NCBI RefSeq assembly: GCF_011043525.1
Contig: NZ_JAAKGO010000010.1
Location: forward strand, 1-64,000
Direction of reading: 5' to 3'
From: Sphingobacterium sp. SGG-5
GTDB lineage: Bacteria > Bacteroidota > Bacteroidia > Sphingobacteriales > Sphingobacteriaceae
Length of the DNA stretch: 64,000 nt
Under the pieces are notes generated by a model. The model searched no databases. It saw nothing but the letters and a program-made list of their open reading frames with translations, and had not been told where the DNA came from. A program made the translations under genes and the position numbers. Of this stretch, positions 34,882-45,648 are shown piece after piece; the first letter of the stretch is position 1; each line of letters starts with the position of its first letter.

Positions 34882-37314
34882 ATGTTAAACAAACTGCTGT
34901 TAAGCTTATTTGCAATTTGCATTTCTACGACATATTCATGGGGTCAACAACGGACATGGAGCTCCGCCGATATCAAAATTGGACTTGAAAAGTTGAATGT
35001 ACTGGGTTCGGTATTATATTTTGCTGCACATCCTGATGATGAGAATACACGATTAATCGCCTGGCTGGCACAAGAGAAAAAATACAGAACGGGTTATCTT
35101 TCTTTAACACGTGGTGAGGGAGGACAAAACCTTATTGGTACTAACCTGAGCCTGGAATTAGGGCTGATCCGCACCAACGAACTGTTGGCGGCGCGAGGTA
35201 TTGATAAAGGTGAACAATTTTTTTCTTCTGCGGTAGACTTCGGTTTCTCAAAAACACATGCGGAGACATTCCGATTTTGGGACAAAGAGGCGGTGCTGGG
35301 AGACGCTGTATATATCATCCGCAAATTTCGCCCGGACGTCATCATTACACGTTTTCCGCCCGACCCAAGGGGCGGGCATGGGCATCATCAGGCCTCCGCT
35401 ATTCTTGCCCACGAGGCTTTTGTGGCTGCGGCCGATCCGACACGATTTCCAGAACAGTTAGCGGAGATGGAAACCTGGCAGGCCACCCGGTTGGTTTGGA
35501 ATACGGCCAATTTCGGTGGGATGAATAACACCTCAGAAAGCCAGCTGAAAATTGATATCGGCGCCTACAATCCCTTGCTTGGACAATCGTATGGCGAGAT
35601 TGCTGCACATAGCCGTTCCCAGCACAAGTCTCAGGGTTTCGGATCGGCAGCTACCCGTGGACGCGCAATTGAATATTTTGAACACGTTGCCGGAAAAGAA
35701 GCTACGCATAAGCTACTCGACAATGTAACCACAACATGGGAACGGATTCCGAATGCGCAAAACATCCCCGGTCTGGTGCAAAAAATAAACACGGCTTTCG
35801 ACCCGAATCATCCGGAGAAAAGTATAGCAAACCTGTTTGCCTTAAAAAAAGAGGTGCAAAAAATAACCGACACCTATTGGAAAACACAAAAGACCAAAGA
35901 AATAGATGATCTTATTGTGGCATGCTCGGGTATATGGATCGATGCAGTCGCGCCTGCCCCTGCATATACCGTCTCTCAGGAAGTTCCCATACAGCTGGAA
36001 GCCATTGTTCGAAATCCGGATATATCGGCCGTATTGACGCATGTTGATGGACACAACATAAATCAGCCTATGACGTATAATGTACTTTGGCGAGGTCAGC
36101 AAAACGTGACATGGAATGCGACGACCCAACCCTACTGGCTGCATCGCACGCCGACGTTGGGGAAGTTTTATATGGACAAGCGGTTTGTGGGATACCCTCT
36201 GAATCCGGAAAAGCCCCATGTCACATTCTCCTTCCAGATTGGGCAAGAGAAAATAGAGATACAACGCGATATTACCTATCGTTTTGTTGATCCGGTACAG
36301 GGAGAGGTGTATCAGCCTTTGGCTGTGCAGCCGCCATTAACGGTGGCTTCGGACCAACAGACTGTCTTAGTGCCAAAAGGAGAGAGCAAAGCGGTACGAC
36401 TGACTTTCCAGAACCATGATGTCGGGAACAAACAATATACGATCGATGTCTTGGCACCTGAAGGCTGGGAAGCATCGCCTAAACGGATCGATCTGGATTT
36501 TACCACCTCAAATACGATGGATCAAAACGTTACCATCAAACCACTCGGGCATCCGGTTGGAAAAGCATCCATTGTCCTGAAATGGAAAGGTGACACGTTG
36601 CGTTCGCTGCGGGCAATCCACTACACACATATTCCAGCCATTACTTGGTTTCCTACATTTGTGCTCGAAGGTCGATCGCTCGACCTCCACAACCCCGTGC
36701 AGCAAGTAGGCTATTTATCTGGTGCGGGGGATTTGATACCCCAATCTTTGCGCCTTATCGGTATGGACGTCCAGATGTTGACGCCACAGCAGGTGCAAAA
36801 CGATAATCTGACCCCGTTTGATGCCATCATCGTAGGTGTTCGTTTTTTTAATGTCGAAAAGCAGAGCGGGAAGGTGATGGACAAGCTATTGGATTATGTC
36901 AACAACGGTGGTGTCGTATTGGTACAATACAACGTGAACCAGCGTCTGCAGTCTTCCAAACTGGGTCCTTATCCGTTTAACCTCACACGGGATCGTGTCA
37001 CCGAGGAGGATGCTTCGGTCGACTTCGATCCGAGCGATCCGGTATTCAACTACCCCAATAAAATCACGGCAAGCGATTTTGACGATTGGGTGCAGGAACG
37101 TGGCTTATATTTCGCCGGGCAGATCGACAAGGCTTATCGTACGCCGATCCGGATGCACGACACGAATGAGTCTCCAAAAGCAGGGTCGCTGCTGATCGGC
37201 AAATACGGCAAAGGGAAATTTGTCTATACCTCACTTTCTTTTTTCCGGCAATTGCCTGCCGGAGTGCCGGGAGCTTATAGATTATTTGTAAATTTGCTAG
37301 CGAAAGAAAAATAA
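34882..37314 (+). CDS. Secreted PIG-L/LmbE family deacetylase
   Basis: This 810-residue protein has a signal peptide (residues 1-21, ending SWG). The PIG-L domain carries the zinc motif AHPDDE (H50, D52, D53) and GGHGHHQ (H166, H168). Family members remove N-acetyl groups from N-acetylglucosamine-type substrates. The large C-terminal part (about 360-810) has beta-sandwich-like segments and a final region like a glutamine-amidotransferase/ThuA-type fold (PFDAIIVGVRFFNVE, YVNNGGVVLVQYN). It is followed within 15 bp by two small membrane proteins and a sodium symporter, suggesting joint use of an amino sugar. Confidence 0.88.
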   Translation: MLNKLLLSLFAICISTTYSWGQQRTWSSADIKIGLEKLNVLGSVLYFAAHPDDENTRLIAWLAQEKKYRTGYLSLTRGEGGQNLIGTNLSLELGLIRTNELLAARGIDKGEQFFSSAVDFGFSKTHAETFRFWDKEAVLGDAVYIIRKFRPDVIITRFPPDPRGGHGHHQASAILAHEAFVAAADPTRFPEQLAEMETWQATRLVWNTANFGGMNNTSESQLKIDIGAYNPLLGQSYGEIAAHSRSQHKSQGFGSAATRGRAIEYFEHVAGKEATHKLLDNVTTTWERIPNAQNIPGLVQKINTAFDPNHPEKSIANLFALKKEVQKITDTYWKTQKTKEIDDLIVACSGIWIDAVAPAPAYTVSQEVPIQLEAIVRNPDISAVLTHVDGHNINQPMTYNVLWRGQQNVTWNATTQPYWLHRTPTLGKFYMDKRFVGYPLNPEKPHVTFSFQIGQEKIEIQRDITYRFVDPVQGEVYQPLAVQPPLTVASDQQTVLVPKGESKAVRLTFQNHDVGNKQYTIDVLAPEGWEASPKRIDLDFTTSNTMDQNVTIKPLGHPVGKASIVLKWKGDTLRSLRAIHYTHIPAITWFPTFVLEGRSLDLHNPVQQVGYLSGAGDLIPQSLRLIGMDVQMLTPQQVQNDNLTPFDAIIVGVRFFNVEKQSGKVMDKLLDYVNNGGVVLVQYNVNQRLQSSKLGPYPFNLTRDRVTEEDASVDFDPSDPVFNYPNKITASDFDDWVQERGLYFAGQIDKAYRTPIRMHDTNESPKAGSLLIGKYGKGKFVYTSLSFFRQLPAGVPGAYRLFVNLLAKEK

Positions 37315-37329
37315 AACTATATTTATAAC

Positions 37330-37527
37330 ATGGAAAATCAAATAAACGAAACGAAACCCTTGAATGTAAAAGGCCTCATCTTATTAATCGGAACTGTTTT
37401 TGGAGCATTGATTGCTTTCGCTACATGTGGTTCTTTTTTAAGTATCGTCGGAGGTCTTATCGGCGGGTTCCTTTTCGCTGTTTTTTTTAACACCTTTTTA
37501 TTACCGCATAGATCACATGACAGATAA
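37330..37527 (+). CDS. Small membrane protein (65 residues)
   Basis: This protein has two probable transmembrane segments (about residues 14-33 and 34-56, rich in L, I, G and F) and a basic C-terminus (HRSHDR). It is 15 bp after the PIG-L gene, and its last codons overlap the start of the next small gene by 11 bp. I do not recognise the family. Confidence 0.65.
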   Translation: MENQINETKPLNVKGLILLIGTVFGALIAFATCGSFLSIVGGLIGGFLFAVFFNTFLLPHRSHDR

Positions 37528-37642
37528 GAGAGGACTGCCACCTTTTATACGTAGCTGGCGACACTTTTATATAGTAGTCGTGCTCTGGTTATTGGTGTGT
37601 ATTCTTTTCATGTATCTATTTACTGTCTTTTATTCTTCATGA
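37517..37642 (+). CDS. Tiny single-pass membrane protein (41 residues) coupled to the symporter
   Basis: ATG at 37517 opens a 41-residue frame: a basic N-terminus (MTDKRGLPPFIRSWRHF), one long hydrophobic helix (YIVVVLWLLVCILFMYLF) and a short tail. Its TGA stop shares ATGA with the symporter start (37639), the classic translational-coupling overlap, and its start overlaps the preceding gene by 11 bp. Placement and topology recall the small DUF4212-type subunit of other symporter families, but no sequence homology is claimed. Confidence 0.65.
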   Translation: MTDKRGLPPFIRSWRHFYIVVVLWLLVCILFMYLFTVFYSS

Positions 37643-39342
37643 GTACTATTGACTGGATAGTACTCTTCTTAACGCTACTCTGTATCGTTCTCTACGGGCT
37701 ATATAAGAGTAGAAATATCAAAAATATCGACGGTTATCTTCTGGGTAACCGCTCTCTCCCCTGGTATACTGTTGGGCTCTCCGTCATGGCGACACAAGCC
37801 AGTGCCATCACGTTCTTATCGGCGCCGGGCTTGGCTTATTCATCCGGAATGAGTTTCGTCCAGTTCTATTTTGGACTTCCTCTTGCCATGATTGTCCTGT
37901 GTATTACTTTCGTACCGATATTTCATCGGCTGCGGGTATTCACGGCTTATGAGTTTCTTGAGAAGCGCTTTGATGTCAAAACACGCGCACTTACGGCTTT
38001 CCTGTTTTTAATCCAACGGGGAATCTCCACAGGCATCACGATTTTTGCGCCTTCTATTATACTTTCCACCATTTTGCATATCGACGTGACGTATACTACC
38101 CTCGTCATCGGCGGATCTGTTATCCTATATACAGCCTACGGGGGGACGAAAGCAGTGTCCTATACGCAACTGTTACAAATGGGTATTATCTTCGGTGGAC
38201 TGCTCGCCGCGGGCTTTATGGTCATCCATCTCTTACCGGACAACATTGGCCTTCAGGAGGCATTACATATAGCCGGGAAATCAGGAAAAACAAATGCCAT
38301 TGATTTTTCGCTTGACTTTAACAATCAATACACGGTGTGGACAGGATTGATCGGTGGTTTCTTTCTACAACTTTCTTATTTTGGCACGGATCAAAGTCAG
38401 GTAGGACGATATTTGACAGGTTCTTCTATCCGCGACAGCCGTATCGGTCTCCTGATGAACGGCTTGTTAAAAGTACCCATGCAATTCTGCATCCTATTCA
38501 TAGGTATATTGGTCTTTGCCTACTATCAATATCACACTCCACCTTTATTTTTCAATACGGTAGAAACACAAAAACTGGAACAAAGTGAGTACAACGAATC
38601 CTATCAACAGCTTCTTCGGGAACAGCAACTGCTTAGTGATAAAAAGCAGGTAGTAATCGATGATCTGACAAACAGCCTCGCGACGAAGGACCAGACCCGA
38701 ATAGAACAGGACCGTGAAGCGTTGGCGGAACTGAATAGCCAGGCGGGTGCGTTAAGGGAGGACGCGATCGCGCTGATTAAAAAGAACAATCCCGATGCAG
38801 AAACCAACGATAACAATTATATCTTTTTATCCTTTGTAACCTCGACGTTTCCCAAAGGTTTTATTGGTTTATTGGTCGCCATTATCATGTTGGCTTCTAT
38901 GGGCGCAACGGCCAGTGCGATCAACTCCTTAGCGTCCACCACCGTGATTGACATTTATAAAAGATTTGTCCACAAAAATGGATCCGAGAAAAATTACCTC
39001 CAAGCCTCCCGTATCCTCACGCTCGCATGGGGCGTATTTACCGTACTTATTGCCTTATACGCCAATAAGCTGGGCAATCTGCTGGAAGCCGTCAATATTC
39101 TCGGATCCTTATTTTATGGAACTATTCTCGGCATATTTCTCGTCGCTTTTTATGTCAGACGCATCGGCGGAAAAGCTGTATTTTGGAGCGCTGTTCTTTC
39201 TGAGATCCTCGTTGTGGGCATTTGGTCGTTAGACGTTGTCGCCTTCCTCTGGCTCAACCTCATCGGATGTATGCTAGTCATTATTAACGGTCTCCTGATA
39301 CAACAGTTCCTGCCGAATAAACCGAAAGACATCAGAATTTAA
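37639..39342 (+). CDS. Sodium:solute symporter (SSS family)
   Basis: This is a 567-residue member of the SSS/SLC5 family with about 13 membrane helices (N-terminal DGYLLGNRSLPWYTVGLSVMATQAS, shown here as GNRSLPWYTVGLSVMATQAS). Between about residues 310 and 400 there is a soluble coiled-coil-like insert (QQLLREQQLLSDKKQ, EALAELNSQAGALRED), which I recall in other Bacteroidota SSS proteins. The solute is unknown; the adjacent deacetylase suggests a sugar. I chose ATG 37639 for the ATGA overlap with the 41-residue gene; longer starts run into that gene. It converges with and overlaps the next gene by 11 bp. Confidence 0.9.
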   Translation: MSTIDWIVLFLTLLCIVLYGLYKSRNIKNIDGYLLGNRSLPWYTVGLSVMATQASAITFLSAPGLAYSSGMSFVQFYFGLPLAMIVLCITFVPIFHRLRVFTAYEFLEKRFDVKTRALTAFLFLIQRGISTGITIFAPSIILSTILHIDVTYTTLVIGGSVILYTAYGGTKAVSYTQLLQMGIIFGGLLAAGFMVIHLLPDNIGLQEALHIAGKSGKTNAIDFSLDFNNQYTVWTGLIGGFFLQLSYFGTDQSQVGRYLTGSSIRDSRIGLLMNGLLKVPMQFCILFIGILVFAYYQYHTPPLFFNTVETQKLEQSEYNESYQQLLREQQLLSDKKQVVIDDLTNSLATKDQTRIEQDREALAELNSQAGALREDAIALIKKNNPDAETNDNNYIFLSFVTSTFPKGFIGLLVAIIMLASMGATASAINSLASTTVIDIYKRFVHKNGSEKNYLQASRILTLAWGVFTVLIALYANKLGNLLEAVNILGSLFYGTILGIFLVAFYVRRIGGKAVFWSAVLSEILVVGIWSLDVVAFLWLNLIGCMLVIINGLLIQQFLPNKPKDIRI

Positions 39343-39871
39343 AAGTGGCACCAACATTCAGCACGGATACACCATAACCCAATTCCGCATAAGCACCTAC
39401 GTTCTCGCTGAAAAACCAACGGCCTCCAAGAAACCCGGAGAACCCCAGTCCACTGCCATAGTTGTTCCCCATCCCCATATCACTGCCGTCGACAGTATAG
39501 GAGACGATGTTGTAACCCATCATTACACCGCCGTAAACATCCAGATTGGGTACGTCGGTAAAACCATTGTAGTGGTATGCCCCACGGGCGCCGACAACGA
39601 TATAATTCCATTTCGCGGTATAACTTGGTGCTGTGTATTTATAGCCCGTGTTGCCAACATAGCCACCCAAGCTGATGACGCCTGGGCCGCCGACTTCCCA
39701 CATACCGTGGTCAAGCGAAGCACTGATGGCCGGCCGGGATTTCCCAAGGCCACCCAAAGCAGTTCCCAAGCCAATGCCGATATTGGCCGCTGTTGTACCT
39801 TGTTGAAAAGGTTGTGCATAGGTTGCTACTGCAATAAAAACTGTGAAGAGAATAATGATTGATTTTTTCAT
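39332..39871 (-). CDS. Small outer-membrane beta-barrel-like secreted protein
   Basis: This 179-residue protein has a signal peptide (MKKSIIILFTVFIAVATYAQ) and alternating glycine/aromatic beta-strands ending in VGATFKF, with a terminal phenylalanine as in small outer-membrane barrels. I chose ATG 39871 for the signal peptide. It lies 46 bp after the calcium-motif lipoprotein gene on the same strand, probably in one operon. No specific family recognised. Confidence 0.7.
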   Translation of the reverse strand: MKKSIIILFTVFIAVATYAQPFQQGTTAANIGIGLGTALGGLGKSRPAISASLDHGMWEVGGPGVISLGGYVGNTGYKYTAPSYTAKWNYIVVGARGAYHYNGFTDVPNLDVYGGVMMGYNIVSYTVDGSDMGMGNNYGSGLGFSGFLGGRWFFSENVGAYAELGYGVSVLNVGATFKF

Positions 39872-39917
39872 CGATTGTAAATTATTGTTTAAATAAGATT
39901 GTAAAAGTTTCAGGCTA

Positions 39918-41075
39918 TTAATTAGCTGCATATAAAATATTTGCACCATTTATCCACTCGCTATATACATCTGTATTAGCAAAACCTTCCCAATCGCCTA
40001 CAGCAGGTGTTGAATTGTTCCCATCTCCGTTAGTATCTCCCCCATGCGCATCATCTTTATATGAAGTGAGAAATGCTGCCGCATTAAGATGTACGTTCCC
40101 ATATCGCGAGTTAAGCCCCGCAGTTGGCCTTTTAAATTTCACGATAGCATTGGCTCCGATATTTATAGTAGCCGATGGATGAACCTGAAGCCATTCATCC
40201 AAGACATAAGGCACTTCCGTATTGTTCCAATTCACGGTTACGTCAAATCCGCCAGAAGAATGATGAATGTAAATGCCATTGTGTGTGTTTGTTTGTGATG
40301 GCTTTTCAGGGTTATGGAATTTATTACTGGGGTCTAACGTATAATACACATTGACCAACAAAGGCTTTCCATTATCATATAATGCATTATTGGTGAATTT
40401 ACTTATCGTTGCATCCATCATAGAACTCGTACCATAAAATGCACAGGAGCTATCATAAGAAGACTCTTGGTACAAAGTGTGAGCGATCCTACAGTGGTCA
40501 AAGGTAAACGACACCGAATTTGGTCCGGATATTCTGACGGCATTACTCGATCCTCCTCGATTTTTTCCGGCATAGAATATATCTACATATTTAAATGTCG
40601 TTTCTGTCGTACCATTGAGATAAATTTGTTGCCAGTCACCTTTTGCGGGTGTCGTTGCCGCACCATCTCCATTACTATCCCCACAATATCTATCATCACC
40701 AATAGATGTAAACACAATACGTCTTTGGGCTGTCCCTACGGCTAGTATTTTTCCTCCGACGACATCGATGCTTGCATCTTTCAGTTTTACGACGACGCCT
40801 GGCTCGATAGTTAAGACACTTTCCACCGAAATACCGCGTTTGATAACATATACATTTCCATACGTCCATGTCGTTGGCTCCTGAATATCGTCCTCGACCA
40901 GAACTACATTACAGTTCTGCAAAACCTCCTCATCAGGCGAAGGATCACTTTTTTCGCAGGCCATCATCCCACAGGATAATAGGACTACGGCGCTCAGGCG
41001 TAGTGCTTTCGCAGCACTGTTTGTCTTTAAGTTACGCGCTTCATTCTTTCGGCTCGTGTTCACGTTTTTTTTCAT
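39918..41075 (-). CDS. Beta-helix-like lipoprotein with duplicated NGDG motifs
   Basis: This 385-residue lipoprotein has a lipobox GMMAC near residue 40 after a long basic N-terminus, then EKSDPSPDEE. Two similar modules contain GDSNGDGAATTPAKGDW (about residues 132-148) and GDTNGDGNNSTPAVGDW (about 348-364); the D-x-N-G-D-G pattern resembles calcium-binding loops. The region between is rich in short beta-strands with N/G turns (right-handed beta-helix-like). It is divergent from the histidine kinase gene. Confidence 0.7.
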   Translation of the reverse strand: MKKNVNTSRKNEARNLKTNSAAKALRLSAVVLLSCGMMACEKSDPSPDEEVLQNCNVVLVEDDIQEPTTWTYGNVYVIKRGISVESVLTIEPGVVVKLKDASIDVVGGKILAVGTAQRRIVFTSIGDDRYCGDSNGDGAATTPAKGDWQQIYLNGTTETTFKYVDIFYAGKNRGGSSNAVRISGPNSVSFTFDHCRIAHTLYQESSYDSSCAFYGTSSMMDATISKFTNNALYDNGKPLLVNVYYTLDPSNKFHNPEKPSQTNTHNGIYIHHSSGGFDVTVNWNNTEVPYVLDEWLQVHPSATINIGANAIVKFKRPTAGLNSRYGNVHLNAAAFLTSYKDDAHGGDTNGDGNNSTPAVGDWEGFANTDVYSEWINGANILYAAN

Positions 41076-41129
41076 AGCTCTTTTTTTAGTTTATTAATAG
41101 TTATCGCCGCTTCTTGCAGCTTATGATGA

Positions 41130-41137
41130 CAAAGTTA
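41130..41137 (-). promoter_or_regulatory. Promoter -7 box of the NGDG lipoprotein gene
   Basis: The minus strand reads TAACTTTG (TAnnTTTG), about 55 nt before the ATG at 41075. Confidence 0.55.
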
Positions 41138-41161
41138 CCTGCACAACCGTCCCCAGCTTAC

Positions 41162-41174
41162 CCCCCAAAGGGGG
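41162..41174. promoter_or_regulatory. GC palindrome between two divergent promoters
   Basis: CCCCC-AAA-GGGGG lies between the two divergent -7 boxes (41130-41137 and 41197-41204) and is followed on the plus strand by TTTTTA. It could be an operator or a short terminator; the sequence does not decide. Confidence 0.4.
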
Positions 41175-41196
41175 TTTTTATTGGAAAGAAATCATT

Positions 41197-41204
41197 TATC
41201 TTTG
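41197..41204 (+). promoter_or_regulatory. Promoter -7 box of the histidine kinase operon
   Basis: The plus strand reads TATCTTTG (TAnnTTTG), about 45 nt before the ATG at 41250. Confidence 0.55.
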
Positions 41205-41249
41205 TTATAGTGCACACTATTAAATTGACGGACCTTATTTTAGAAAAAC

Positions 41250-43211
41250 ATGATAAAAGGACACATAAATAAAATGAAATTATGGTTGTTGTTGGTAGCC
41301 CTATCGTCATTCGGGCTTCCGCTAATGCTATTCGGACAGTCGTTAGATTCCTTGATTCTAAAGCACACTGACAAAAAAGGAAGAGTTGACATAAAATCAG
41401 TACTAGATGCCAGTAAAGCACATATTTATAATCAACCTGCCGCAGTGTTTAAGGTTGTAAAAAATATCGTCAGCATTGCAGAACGACAAAAGGCGCCGTT
41501 GGCGCTCGCACAGAGTTATCAATTTATGGGATCCTGCTATTTCCAAGTAAAGGCAGATTATGACTCGGCTTCCTATTATCTACACCAGGCAGAAGAGCTT
41601 TACAACACACTGGACACAAAAGAAGCTACCGAAGGTAAAGCCATGGTTTTTCACAACTTCGGCACGATCCGGCAAGTTAATGGTGAATATGCCGAAGCTA
41701 TTGACTATTATATTCAGGCTTTGAAATTATTTGATGAAACGGGTGATATGAGAGTCCGTCCTTATACCTTGAACAATATCTCTACGCTGTATGCACTTGC
41801 GAAAGATTATCGGAAAGCAGAAAAATATGCGCGAGAATGTATCGAACTGTCACAACAGGCGGATGATGAGTTCATGAAGGCCACCGGTAGTATAGCCCTG
41901 TCTGACGCTTTGATGGAACAAGGTCGATTCGATGAAGCTCTTCCTCCGCTGGAGGTGGCTTTGGAATATGGAAAAGCAAAAAATGATCCATATAAAGTAT
42001 TCCTATATCATCTCAACTACGGGAACTATCTGATGGATCATAAAAAAGATTATCCTTTGGCGGTTCAGGAACTCGAAAAGGCGCATCAACTTGCCGAATC
42101 GATCGGAGATGAATGGGAGATCATGAGGCACAATTCAGCCCTGTCCGAAGCATACTTTGCGAACAGACAAAATGAAAAAGCGTATACCTCAGCACATAAA
42201 GCACTTCAAATAGGTAAAAAATTAGAGTCGAAAGATAAGATGGAAATAGCACTTTCTGTAATGGCACGCGTCAACGCGAACAGGCGTGATTTCGAATCTG
42301 CTTATCAGCAGTTACATTCGGCATATCTACTTAAGGATACGCTTTTCAATGAAAACAATCAGCAACAAACTGCGTTTTTGGAAACCATGTATCAAACCGA
42401 GAAAAAAGAACTAAAAATCGAAGCATTAGAAAAACAACGGCAGCTCTATATCTGGTTGGGCATTGCTGGAGGAGTTATTATGTTAATCGCTTTGGCTTTT
42501 GCCGTGATCCGTTACCGACTCGCCATCAGCAGGAGAAAACTCGCAGAGCAACAGACTATACGCCTCCAACAAGAGAAACAGCTCGTCGCTGTACAGGCTA
42601 CCCTAGACGGAGAGGCAGCCGAACGCACGCGTTTGGCTAAAGACTTACACGATGGTCTGGGCAGCATGCTCTCGGTCGTCAAATTCAATCTGCCCGATAT
42701 GAAAGGTGGAGCTATATTAGAATCCGTAGATGTATCTCGGTTCAAGATGGCCTTGGGTATGCTGGATGACTCCATTCAAGAACTTCGCCGGGTGGCACAC
42801 CACATGATGCCCGAATCGCTCTTACGGTATGGCCTAAAGGTTTCTTTATCCGACTTCTGTACGGCAATCCCTATTGTTGACTTCCACTATTTTGGAGATG
42901 AAGCACGCTTACCGGAAAAATTGGAAATCATGATTTATCGCTGTATCCACGAGCTGGTCAACAATGCTTTAAAGCATGCTCAGGCTACCCATATCAATGT
43001 ACAGCTCGTCCAGGAACCAGACCGTATATCTTTCACGGTACAGGACGACGGCGTAGGCTTTGACCAAAATACAGTGACCGAAGGAATGGGTCTACGCAAT
43101 ATACGACAGCGCGTAGAAGCTTTTCAGGGAAAACTAAACATCTACTCTTCAGGGCAGGGAACGGAAATCCATGTGGAACTGGAATTGACAAAAAAAGAAC
43201 AACATGATTAA
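41250..43211 (+). CDS. TPR-containing sensor histidine kinase (HisKA_3 type)
   Basis: This 653-residue kinase has a signal peptide, a periplasmic TPR array (about residues 80-350, repeated A..YY.QAL..F patterns), one transmembrane helix (about 400-420, LGIAGGVIMLIALAFAVI), a DHp domain of the NarL-partner type with the phospho-acceptor H467 in KDLHDGLG, and an HATPase domain (HELVNNALKHA, DDGVGFD). It overlaps the response regulator gene by 8 bp. A second in-frame ATG at 41274, behind AAGGA, would give a cleaner signal peptide and may be the true start. Confidence 0.92.
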   Translation: MIKGHINKMKLWLLLVALSSFGLPLMLFGQSLDSLILKHTDKKGRVDIKSVLDASKAHIYNQPAAVFKVVKNIVSIAERQKAPLALAQSYQFMGSCYFQVKADYDSASYYLHQAEELYNTLDTKEATEGKAMVFHNFGTIRQVNGEYAEAIDYYIQALKLFDETGDMRVRPYTLNNISTLYALAKDYRKAEKYARECIELSQQADDEFMKATGSIALSDALMEQGRFDEALPPLEVALEYGKAKNDPYKVFLYHLNYGNYLMDHKKDYPLAVQELEKAHQLAESIGDEWEIMRHNSALSEAYFANRQNEKAYTSAHKALQIGKKLESKDKMEIALSVMARVNANRRDFESAYQQLHSAYLLKDTLFNENNQQQTAFLETMYQTEKKELKIEALEKQRQLYIWLGIAGGVIMLIALAFAVIRYRLAISRRKLAEQQTIRLQQEKQLVAVQATLDGEAAERTRLAKDLHDGLGSMLSVVKFNLPDMKGGAILESVDVSRFKMALGMLDDSIQELRRVAHHMMPESLLRYGLKVSLSDFCTAIPIVDFHYFGDEARLPEKLEIMIYRCIHELVNNALKHAQATHINVQLVQEPDRISFTVQDDGVGFDQNTVTEGMGLRNIRQRVEAFQGKLNIYSSGQGTEIHVELELTKKEQHD

Positions 43212-43815
43212 AGTAGCTATCGTTGACGACCACAAGATTTTGACCGAAGGATTACAGGGGTTGATTACCGATTCGGGGCTGGCAACGGTAGTCGGTGTTG
43301 CACATAGCGCTGGGCAGTGTCGCCTGTCTATCGGATTTTGGAAACCCGATGTCTTGTTATTGGACGTAGGACTACCAGATATCAGTGGTATAGACTTCTG
43401 TAAAGAACTCAAACAAGAATTTCCCGACATCGCTATACTTGCATTAACCACACACGATGAATACAGCGTTGTACGGCAGATGCTGGACAACGGTGCCTCC
43501 GGCTACGTGATCAAAAATGCACTGCCCGACGAAATACTGGCCGGTATTGAAGCTGTTGCCGCCGGACAGACCTTTCTTTGTCATGAAATAGATCTATTGA
43601 TGAAAAGACCTTCGGGGAAAAATATCTGGCTGACGGAACGGGAAAGAGAACTACTGAGATTAGTATCGGAGGGCTTAACCAACGGTGAAATCGCCGATAA
43701 AATTTTCCTCAGCCCCGAAACAATAAAAGGTTACCGCAAAAATCTACTATTAAAATTAGGTGCTAAGAACACTGCGGTATTGGTCAAAATGGCATTCGAA
43801 CAAAAATTGATATAA
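43204..43815 (+). CDS. NarL/LuxR-family response regulator
   Basis: This 203-residue regulator has a receiver domain with acidic pocket D8/D9, phosphorylation site D54 (LLLDVGLPD) and K105-region lysine, and a C-terminal LuxR helix-turn-helix (LTNGEIADKIFLSPETIKGYR). It pairs with the histidine kinase encoded immediately upstream (8-bp overlap). Targets are unknown; the divergent lipoprotein gene is a plausible one. Confidence 0.93.
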   Translation: MIKVAIVDDHKILTEGLQGLITDSGLATVVGVAHSAGQCRLSIGFWKPDVLLLDVGLPDISGIDFCKELKQEFPDIAILALTTHDEYSVVRQMLDNGASGYVIKNALPDEILAGIEAVAAGQTFLCHEIDLLMKRPSGKNIWLTERERELLRLVSEGLTNGEIADKIFLSPETIKGYRKNLLLKLGAKNTAVLVKMAFEQKLI

Positions 43816-43816
43816 C

Positions 43817-43856
43817 AAAAGATCCCCTTCCGGAATAGGAAAGGGATCTTTTTATA
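43817..43856. terminator. Bidirectional terminator between response regulator and groEL
   Basis: AAAAGATCCCCTTCC pairs with GGAAAGGGATCTTTTT, flanked by A-run and T-run. It can serve both the plus-strand regulator gene and the minus-strand groEL gene ending at 43874. Confidence 0.75.
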
Positions 43857-43873
43857 TAAAGACAGAATAATGA

Positions 43874-45517
<1,644 letters not shown>

Positions 45518-45603
45518 TTAGTATTGAGTACTGAGTATTGAGATGAAGATCTCCAACGCTCAATTGTCATTTGTTAATTTTGAAATAATCTTGTCTTCGC
45601 AAT

Positions 45604-45624
45604 ACCTGCCTACCGCAGGCAGGT
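45604..45624. repeat. Short dispersed palindrome between groES and groEL
   Basis: ACCTGCC and GGCAGGT form a perfect 7-bp stem around TACCGCA. Such CCTGCC/GGCAGG palindromes are frequent intergenic elements in Bacteroidota genomes (recall, not searched). It may stabilise the groES part of the transcript. Confidence 0.6.
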
Positions 45625-45648
45625 GCATGTCGCATATCGCTATACTTC

